From assembly GCA_045601805.1 (NCBI GenBank), contig JAZSAJ010000059.1:93124-157123 (forward strand): a DNA stretch of 64,000 nucleotides, given 5' to 3'. The position numbers and the translations under genes are program-made. Below are positions 58,236-64,000 of this stretch, in pieces. Under the pieces are notes generated by a model. It searched no databases. It had not been told where the DNA came from and saw only the letters and a program-made list of their open reading frames with translations. How positions within the stretch are numbered: the first letter of the stretch is position 1; every line of letters begins with the position of its first letter. The DNA is from SIG607 sp045601805 (GTDB lineage Bacteria; Bacillota; Clostridia; Oscillospirales; Acutalibacteraceae).

Positions 58236-58244
58236 AATACACAT

Positions 58245-58286
58245 AAAAAACAAGAGCAACAGAACGAAAATCTGTTGCTCTTTAAA
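58245..58286 (-). terminator. Terminator of the ABC/GldG/DUF4340 operon
   Basis: AAGAGCAACAGA (58252-58263) and TCTGTTGCTCTT (58271-58282); TTTTTTATG follows on the minus strand. Confidence 0.87.
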
Positions 58287-58324
58287 ATTTTACAAGTAGT
58301 ATATCTTTTTATGTGGTTTAATTT

Positions 58325-58888
58325 TTATTCGGGTTTTTTATTTGGAGTAAAGGCAGCGTAATGGGGGTCTTCCATTTCTTTGTCTAAAAACTCTTCTTTC
58401 CAAGTAGCGTAAACGGTTTTTAAGTTTTCGTCTTCTACCTTAACACCGTCTTTGCTGTATTCCGAAATAAATGCGGTTACATAGCAAACATTTTTGGTAT
58501 CATCTGAAACCGAAACACCGCTTATTGCTTCCCAAGTTGAATTTGCAGGAACAACAGCGTTTGAAAGTGTAACTTCTAGACCGTTTCTTGTGTTTGTGGG
58601 GTTCTCTGCGGTGTGAATTGCCAACGGGTTGCCGTTTTCGTCCCAAATAGCAAAGGTAATAACAACATCTTTTACTTCGGCATTTGTTTTATTTAGCACA
58701 TCGCTAATTAAGAACACTTCGCCGTTTTCTGCGTAATAAACGCTTGGGTTAACTGCCTGAACTTCCAATTGGTTTATACTTGCAACCAAATTGTTGTATT
58801 TTTCTTGTTTTTCTTTTGCGCCCATACCGCAACCGCAAACTGAAAAAACCATTAAAACACAAAGAACTAAAGCCAATATTTTTTTCAT
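58325..58888 (-). CDS. Lipoprotein with a FxLyD/DUF5780-like beta-sandwich
   Basis: A 187-residue lipoprotein: signal LALVLCVLMVFSVCGC with the lipid-modified cysteine near residue 20. Residues about 40-150 form one beta-sandwich (VFLISDVLNKTNAEVKDVVITFAIWDENGNPL, then VVPANSTWEAISGVSVSDD), the pattern of FxLyD or DUF5780-type extracellular domains that describe an added group on a ligand-binding face. It is the last gene of the exporter operon, 2 bases after the DUF4340 gene, and may be the external partner. Exact role unknown. Confidence 0.8.
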   Translation of the reverse strand: MKKILALVLCVLMVFSVCGCGMGAKEKQEKYNNLVASINQLEVQAVNPSVYYAENGEVFLISDVLNKTNAEVKDVVITFAIWDENGNPLAIHTAENPTNTRNGLEVTLSNAVVPANSTWEAISGVSVSDDTKNVCYVTAFISEYSKDGVKVEDENLKTVYATWKEEFLDKEMEDPHYAAFTPNKKPE

Positions 58889-58890
58889 AA

Positions 58891-60441
58891 TTATTCACCT
58901 GCTGCCTTTCTAAAACTTTTTAAAATTACATTATATCCAGTTGAAGTAATTTGCCCCATTGGCACTCCGCCAACCGAATACTGATACCTTGTGTCGCTTA
59001 CCTTTATAAAGGAAAGTGTTGTGGGTGAGCTTCCGTCTTTGTGGTGAAGTTTAATTGTTAAAGACGGTTTTTTGCTTGTATTCACCGTTTCAATATCTAT
59101 TGCAACGGTTGCAATAAGGTCTTGGTAAGCGGTTTTAAACACGCTTTCTTCAACCGCGTTGTTGCCGTTTTTTATTGTGTAAGTTTCTTCGGTTTCGTTG
59201 TACGCAATAGAAAAATCGGCATTAAGTTCTCCCGAAATGGTTAAACGGTTAAGGTCGGTAATTGATTCAAGCACCGTAAACAAAATGTAATAATCTTTTT
59301 CTTCGCGAAGTACAAATTCAACATTTGCTTCGCTAACCGTTCTAATCATTTTATCAAGCGACGACGCAACATAATATTCGTGCTGGTTTTCCTTGCTTTT
59401 TGCAAGCCGAACTGTGTGGGTTTCGCCGCCAAGCCGTAAAGTTAACATAAATTCGGGGGTTTTTAGGCCAAATTTATTAAGCGACTGTTCGCTTTGGTCA
59501 AAACTTACAACACCGGCCGAAACTAAACCTTCGCTAAATATTTTAAGAATTGAATCAACATTATCGGCAATTCTTTGCTTTGGCGTGGTGGTAACATAAA
59601 CTGCCAAAGACGAAAACTTTTCGTCGGTATTGGGCTTAATTGTTATGGGCGATTTTATTTTACTGCCCGAAACAACAAGCGTGTCAAAACTTTCAAGCAC
59701 ATTATCGGTAAAGTATTTCGCGTTTTTATCGTTTTTGGCTACGGCAGGAATTTTAGAAGAAATTGCTAAATCAAACGCCGAAACCAAAACCTCTTCCCGT
59801 TTTTCTGTTTGCACAACAAAAACACTTTCAGGGTCGGCACTTGTCCAAGCATAACACCTTGCCGGGTCGGCGGTAGAGTTACCATACTTAATCTCAACCT
59901 CAAAATCATCGCCCTTTGCCTTAACTGTAGCAACAGGGTTGTTTAAGCCAAACTGCGCTAAATCGGTGGTTTTATAACTTGTATGAAATTTAAAGGTTAA
60001 GGAACTTTCAATTAAAGCGGCAAGTTTGTCGTGGTCAATAAGTTCTTCGTTATAGCCAAGCAAGGTAAAATGTCGGGTTTGGGCAGCGCTGTTTTCAAGC
60101 GTTTCTTTCCGCAAATCGCCCGTAACCGACAATTCGCCTTTTTCGTTAGACAAAATATAACTTGTAACCGCTTTTGCTTGGTAAGAAAAAAGCGTTCCCT
60201 GTTCAAAAGTGGCAGGGCCTTCGCCCGTGTTTTTTGGTATAAATTTAACCGCCGCAAAAACTGCGCCGCCCAAAATTGCCACCGCCAAAACGGCGGCAAT
60301 TATTTTCTTTAAGGGCGAATTCTTTTTGCGTTTGTCAGTGTGTTCTTTTGGCGCGGCAAAAATTGTGGAATCTTCGTTATCAAGCATTTCGGCTTGTGTA
60401 ACAAATTCTTTGTTTTCGCCGTTTGGTAATTTTTCTTGCAT
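58891..60441 (-). CDS. DUF4340-domain membrane-anchored protein
   Basis: A 516-residue protein. A cytoplasmic N-terminal stretch (1-45, acidic then KRKKNSPLKK), one membrane helix (IIAAVLAVAILGGAVFAAV, about 47-65) and a long external part with DUF4340 repeats (FGLNNPVATVKAKGDDFEVEIKYGN; FGLKTPEFMLTLRLGGETHTVRLAK). DUF4340 proteins accompany GldG-type exporters. It follows the GldG-like gene by 2 bases. Confidence 0.88.
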   Translation of the reverse strand: MQEKLPNGENKEFVTQAEMLDNEDSTIFAAPKEHTDKRKKNSPLKKIIAAVLAVAILGGAVFAAVKFIPKNTGEGPATFEQGTLFSYQAKAVTSYILSNEKGELSVTGDLRKETLENSAAQTRHFTLLGYNEELIDHDKLAALIESSLTFKFHTSYKTTDLAQFGLNNPVATVKAKGDDFEVEIKYGNSTADPARCYAWTSADPESVFVVQTEKREEVLVSAFDLAISSKIPAVAKNDKNAKYFTDNVLESFDTLVVSGSKIKSPITIKPNTDEKFSSLAVYVTTTPKQRIADNVDSILKIFSEGLVSAGVVSFDQSEQSLNKFGLKTPEFMLTLRLGGETHTVRLAKSKENQHEYYVASSLDKMIRTVSEANVEFVLREEKDYYILFTVLESITDLNRLTISGELNADFSIAYNETEETYTIKNGNNAVEESVFKTAYQDLIATVAIDIETVNTSKKPSLTIKLHHKDGSSPTTLSFIKVSDTRYQYSVGGVPMGQITSTGYNVILKSFRKAAGE

Positions 60442-60443
60442 TA

Positions 60444-62078
60444 TTACAAATTTCTCCTTTTAAAGAAGATAACAACCGAGCAAACAATAATAGCAAGGGG
60501 AATTACAATAGCAAAGAAAACAAACATTCCCTTTGATACGCTGTCGTTTGCAACATAAAGCTGACTGCCTGCGTTAATTTTTTTGTTTTCAAAGGTAACT
60601 TCCAAAGCGTCCATACCGGTTGGTACCTGCAAAGCGCGAAGCGACATTTCTTTATAATCGCAATAGTTTGCATATTTGGTCATATAAGTTTCAGAAATAA
60701 AATCAATACTTGAAAACGCCAAAACGGTGCTTTCGGTAACCTTATCGTCAACAAATCCCTGTTCAACCGATTTAATTAAGGTTGCATAACTGTTTTTAGC
60801 AAGAGATGTATCGGGTTCGGTTGTGTCGGCGGTGCCAATAGGCATTGTAACCGCACTTGCCGAAGTTTTTAAAAGCGCTTCGGCCGTTCTTCCGCCGTAA
60901 GGTGTGCTGCTAACATAAAGCGGCAGGTTATAACCGCTTAAGTAAGCAGAACCGCTTTTAATAATAGCGTTATTATCGGTAGCTGCTTGGCTCATAAGCG
61001 TTGCATAAGAATTTGTTAAATGCCAATCACTATCGGTTTCAAAAACAATGCCCTCTTTAACCTCAATACCCCATTCCGAAAGGAAACTGTAAAGGTTGGG
61101 CAATTTTTGGTAGGTTGAATCGCCAAAGAACAAAAGGGTTTTTCCTTTTTTACCGCCGTTGTCAAGGAATTCGCTAATTGCGTTAATTTCTTGTTCGGCA
61201 AAGTCGGTAATAGGTCCGCTAATAACAAGCGCGTCAATACTGCTGTCAATTTTGCCAATAATTTGCGATTCAATTTCGCTTGTTTCAAAATTGTTAAGTT
61301 CTAACAATTCTTTATAGTGGGCATAGGTGCCTTCACCGCCGTGGCTTTTAATAAAGGCAACCTTTTTGGTTTCTTCGCTAACAACCGAAGCAATAGCGCT
61401 TGTAAGTTTTGTTTCAAGGCAAGATTCGGCAATGTAGTAATAATCATAACCCATCTGTGCTCCGCCCGTTATGTCTTCAAACAAATAAATGTCAATAAAC
61501 GAAAGGCGTTTGCTTTTAACCAATTCGTTGCCGTTTTTATCTTTGGTTTCCCTTGTAACAAGAATATCGCCATAAGCGTAAGAATCGGGGAAACGGGTGT
61601 TAAGTTCACTCATTTCGGTGCCAAACGGGTCAACATACTTAACGGTAATTTTTTCGTTTATTTCACCGTATTTTTCTAAAAGTAAGCAGGTTTGCTTATA
61701 ATAGTCAGAAGTTTGGCTGCTGTAACCCACTTGGTTTGCGTAATGTTGCATATAACCGCCTGCATATTCATCTGCCGAAGCGGTAAGAAAATAAATTGTA
61801 ATTTCTTTATCAATTTTTGAAATATAATCGCGGTTTTCGCTTGAAATTGAATTTTTCTTGTCAGATGTAAGGTCAATTTCCAAATTTATACGGTCGGCAA
61901 GTAAAGCCACCAAAACATTTAAAACAACGGCGAAAACAAGCACCAACGCAATAATTGCAGCCGAATAGCCGCCCCGTTTAAGCAAATTTTTGTTTCTTAT
62001 TTTTTCTTGCTTTGTGCCAAAAACAGAAGCATAAATCATTTTAAAGAAAGAAGCAATACTTGTTAAAATCTTTTTCAT
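60444..62078 (-). CDS. GldG-family ABC exporter component
   Basis: A 544-residue protein with an N-terminal membrane helix (YSAAIIALVLVFAVVLNVLVALL, about 35-57), a long external alpha/beta region (SEEISKIDKEITIYFLT-type start; VAFIKSHGGEG; DALVISGPITDFAEQEINAISEFLDNGGK) and a C-terminal helix (GMFVFFAIVIPLAIIVCSVVIFF). This is the layout of GldG/ABC-type uncharacterised transport proteins. ATG 62078 (GGGG upstream) fits better than 62105. It probably forms a complex with the adjacent permease and ATPase. Confidence 0.88.
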   Translation of the reverse strand: MKKILTSIASFFKMIYASVFGTKQEKIRNKNLLKRGGYSAAIIALVLVFAVVLNVLVALLADRINLEIDLTSDKKNSISSENRDYISKIDKEITIYFLTASADEYAGGYMQHYANQVGYSSQTSDYYKQTCLLLEKYGEINEKITVKYVDPFGTEMSELNTRFPDSYAYGDILVTRETKDKNGNELVKSKRLSFIDIYLFEDITGGAQMGYDYYYIAESCLETKLTSAIASVVSEETKKVAFIKSHGGEGTYAHYKELLELNNFETSEIESQIIGKIDSSIDALVISGPITDFAEQEINAISEFLDNGGKKGKTLLFFGDSTYQKLPNLYSFLSEWGIEVKEGIVFETDSDWHLTNSYATLMSQAATDNNAIIKSGSAYLSGYNLPLYVSSTPYGGRTAEALLKTSASAVTMPIGTADTTEPDTSLAKNSYATLIKSVEQGFVDDKVTESTVLAFSSIDFISETYMTKYANYCDYKEMSLRALQVPTGMDALEVTFENKKINAGSQLYVANDSVSKGMFVFFAIVIPLAIIVCSVVIFFKRRNL

Positions 62079-62095
62079 CTTTATTACCCCTTTCT

Positions 62096-62800
62096 TTAAG
62101 CCCATCTTCTGCGTTCAACCGAACGAACACAAAGGAATAAAAATACCGCAATAAGTGTTAAAAAGTAAACAACATCGGGAACACTGAAAATACTTTCGCC
62201 AAAGTTTGAATACCTGTCAAGTATTGCAATATATTGGGTTGCTTTTGTAAGCCACGCAACGCCAATCATTTCTGAAATTTGTGTCATAAAAACAAACAGC
62301 AAATTCACAACAATAGAAAGCACCGCCGAAAGCGTTGTGCTTTCGGTAAGCGAAGAAATAAAAATGCCAATTGCAATTAAAATTCCGCCCAAAAGCATTG
62401 TTCCAAATAAAGAATAAAAATATTGCATCCAGTTATTATCTTGGTGATAAGAAACAATTATTTGGAAAATAAGTGTTGGCGCATAAGAAAGCGCAAAAAC
62501 CGAAAGACAGGCAAAAAACTTGCCCAAAACAATTCCGCCAACCGAAACCGGCGCCGTTAAAAGCGCTTGGTCAACCTTTTGTCTGCGGTCTTCGCTCATT
62601 GTTTTCATTGTAAGAACGGGAATAAGAAAAATTGTTAAGTAAAGAGGGTAATTAAAGGGAATTGCAAAAACATTTGTACTGCCGTTGCTGTAAAGCACAT
62701 AAAACAAAAATCCCTCAAAGAAAAAGAAAGACGCAATAAAGAAATAGGCAATAAAAGAGGTAAAATATGCTCGCATTTCGCGTTTGTAAATAGCACCCAT
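62096..62800 (-). CDS. ABC-2 type permease (GldF-like)
   Basis: A 234-residue membrane protein with six helices. It begins MGAIYKREMRAYFTSFIAYFF and contains LFLIPVLTMKTMSEDRRQKVDQALLTAPVS (about 58-87), the signature of GldF/ABC-2 permeases. Its ATG overlaps the ATPase stop by one base (TAATG). It forms the membrane channel of the exporter. Confidence 0.93.
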   Translation of the reverse strand: MGAIYKREMRAYFTSFIAYFFIASFFFFEGFLFYVLYSNGSTNVFAIPFNYPLYLTIFLIPVLTMKTMSEDRRQKVDQALLTAPVSVGGIVLGKFFACLSVFALSYAPTLIFQIIVSYHQDNNWMQYFYSLFGTMLLGGILIAIGIFISSLTESTTLSAVLSIVVNLLFVFMTQISEMIGVAWLTKATQYIAILDRYSNFGESIFSVPDVVYFLTLIAVFLFLCVRSVERRRWA

Positions 62801-63759
62801 TATTCTTCTCCTCCTTCTTTTTCATAATCATAACTGTCGGTAAGACGCAAGAAAATTTGTTCAAGCGTAAGTTCGTTGCTGGTAAGTGACAACATAATCT
62901 TTCCGCGTTCGGCAAGGCGCTTAAACACTTCGGCACGAACATCGCAATTTTCTTCGGGTTCAATGTGGTAATCCCTGCTTCCGCTTTCGCGTTCACCAAG
63001 GCAAACAACCTGCTTTACATCTTTTACGCTGTTTAAAGCGCTTAAAACTTCGGCTTCTTTGCCAATAACCCTTGCAACTAACGAATGGTCCTGTGACAGC
63101 ACTTTAGAAAGGTTGTCGGGAGTATCGTCGGCAATAATTTTGCCCTTGTTAATAATTATAACGCGTTTGCACACCGCCTGAACTTCCGAAAGAATGTGCG
63201 AACTTAAAATAACGGTATGGTTTCTGCCAAGTTTTGCAATAAGTTCCCTAATTTCAATAATTTGTTTAGGGTCAAGACCAACCGTTGGCTCGTCCAAAAT
63301 TAAAACATCGGGGTTGCCAATAAGCGCGGCGGCAATGCCAACACGCTGGCGGTAACCTTTTGAAAGGTTTTTAATTAAACGCTTTTGAACATCGTCAATA
63401 CGAACTAACTTTAAAATTTCGTCAATATGGGCTTCTCGCGGAAACGAAACTTTTTTAAGGTCGTAAATAAAATTAAGGTATTCCCTAACCGTCATATCAA
63501 TGTAAAGCGGCGGAAGTTCCGGCAAATAACCAATGCGTTTTTTAGCAGCGGTTGGGTCATCCATAATATCAAAACCGTCAATTGTTACCTGTCCGTCGGT
63601 AAGTGATAAATAACCGGTTAAAATATTCATAATGGTAGATTTACCTGCACCGTTAGGTCCTAAAAAACCCACAACTTCGCCTTTTTCAATTTTAAAGTTG
63701 GCGTCTTTAACTGCAAGGTGATTTCCGTAACGCTTTGTAAGTGACGATACTTCTATCAT
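62800..63759 (-). CDS. ABC transporter ATP-binding protein (GldA-like)
   Basis: A 319-residue ATPase. Walker A GPNGAGKST (about 36-44), Q-loop region, signature LSKGYRQRVGIAAAL (about 136-150), Walker B VLILDEPTVGLDP (about 157-169), and the switch histidine in LSSHIL. The C-terminal 100 residues form the regulatory part seen in GldA/CcmA-type ATPases. ATG 63759 has AGGAGGG upstream, which decides the start over one 153 bases earlier that lies near the promoter. First gene of the operon. Confidence 0.95.
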   Translation of the reverse strand: MIEVSSLTKRYGNHLAVKDANFKIEKGEVVGFLGPNGAGKSTIMNILTGYLSLTDGQVTIDGFDIMDDPTAAKKRIGYLPELPPLYIDMTVREYLNFIYDLKKVSFPREAHIDEILKLVRIDDVQKRLIKNLSKGYRQRVGIAAALIGNPDVLILDEPTVGLDPKQIIEIRELIAKLGRNHTVILSSHILSEVQAVCKRVIIINKGKIIADDTPDNLSKVLSQDHSLVARVIGKEAEVLSALNSVKDVKQVVCLGERESGSRDYHIEPEENCDVRAEVFKRLAERGKIMLSLTSNELTLEQIFLRLTDSYDYEKEGGEE

Positions 63760-63849
63760 AAAACACCCTCCTGTAAAATAAGTAGTTGTAATAATTATAA
63801 AACAATAATCATTCTTTAATGTTAATAGACTATAAACATTATTTATAAT

Positions 63850-63878
63850 ATTATACAATAAAATTTTCTTTCGTTCAA
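63850..63878 (-). promoter_or_regulatory. Promoter of the ABC exporter operon
   Basis: On the minus strand: TTGAAC (63873-63878), 17-base spacer, TATAAT (63850-63855). The leader of about 85 bases shows no clear structure. Confidence 0.82.
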
Positions 63879-63921
63879 GAACTTTATATAAAACAAGCGC
63901 AAAATAAAGCAAAAAAAGTTC

Positions 63922-63985
63922 TTGACATTTTAACTTTCAGTTGTTATAATGGGATGAGTTCGGCGAAACAATTCTGTTTCGCCAC
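63922..63985 (+). promoter_or_regulatory. Strong outward promoter with hairpin leader at the right edge
   Basis: TTGACA (63922-63927), 17-base spacer, TATAAT (63945-63950), then GGCGAAACA (63963-63971) and TGTTTCGCC (63976-63984) as a hairpin in the new transcript. The gene lies beyond the window. Confidence 0.8.
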
Positions 63986-64000
63986 AAAATTTTTGATTTT

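Noticed and set aside
58057..58242. A 61-codon minus-strand frame
   Set aside because: It lies wholly within the hairpin-array repeat, has no ribosome-binding site I could see, and its sequence follows the repeat units rather than a protein-like pattern.

Overview
The window looks like a chromosomal stretch of a low-GC, spore-former-type Firmicute of class Clostridia, probably an uncultured gut organism. Pointers are the AbrB/SpoVT-type regulator, consensus sigma-A promoters (17-base spacers almost everywhere), strong Shine-Dalgarno sites including many of the form GGGTGAT, a T-box leader, a type I dockerin protein with InlB-type repeats, a GH16 lipoprotein and a GldA/F/G-like export locus. 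No tRNA, rRNA or CRISPR array was seen. Order or family cannot be fixed from the sequence alone.

Layout. 1-2350: the 5' part of a CpXC/zinc-ribbon membrane protein running off the left edge, then about 400 bases of non-coding sequence with spaced TACCCA and GAGA repeats, possibly the edge of an integrated element. 2350-3190: a divergent XRE-type repressor and SLOG-fold (DUF1273) protein sharing an operator region. 3200-9200: small conserved genes, an RluA-type pseudouridine synthase, an orphan OadB/short OadG-like sodium pump pair, HU, and abrB-zapA-U32. 9200-10800: mgtE behind a structured leader that looks like a translational riboswitch of a class I do not recognise. 10810-11088: a 279-base nested inverted-repeat element. 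11168-15056: a sugar-transfer ATP-grasp gene, thrC, thrB and two small divergent genes. 15091-18652: a pgk-tpiA-gpmI glycolytic operon. 18740-26088: trmL, a membrane protein, asnA, an uncharacterised TIM-barrel-like protein with its DMT transporter and divergent PocR-AraC regulator, and a cation/proton antiporter.

26240-34552 is a ten-gene, single-strand, apparently intact phage module: small and large terminase, a small membrane protein, scaffold-like protein, major capsid protein, portal, connector, a 694-residue podovirus-type tail-nozzle/stopper candidate, holin, and amidase with a SPOR-like end. No integrase, repressor, replication, tail-fibre or tail-tape genes are present. It is either a streamlined remnant or a domesticated particle-forming (gene-transfer-agent-like) locus, and is the most interesting block in the window.

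34857-45490 carries secreted and surface proteins: a dockerin protein, a GH16 lipoprotein and a 1404-residue InlB-repeat protein anchored by a C-terminal membrane helix. Between them lie a small membrane protein, an E2-like acyltransferase lacking both catalytic residues, and dut. 45778-48775 is cysE-cysS-trmN6 under a cysteine T-box. 48781-57733 is a long same-strand run: FG-GAP-like lipoprotein, response regulator, histidine kinase, yqhQ, prmC, recA, recX, rimO, pgsA. 57874-58284 holds a 50-residue gene and a hairpin-array repeat. 58325-63759 is an ABC exporter locus (ATPase, permease, GldG-like, DUF4340, lipoprotein). The right edge has a strong outward promoter with a hairpin leader whose gene lies beyond the window.
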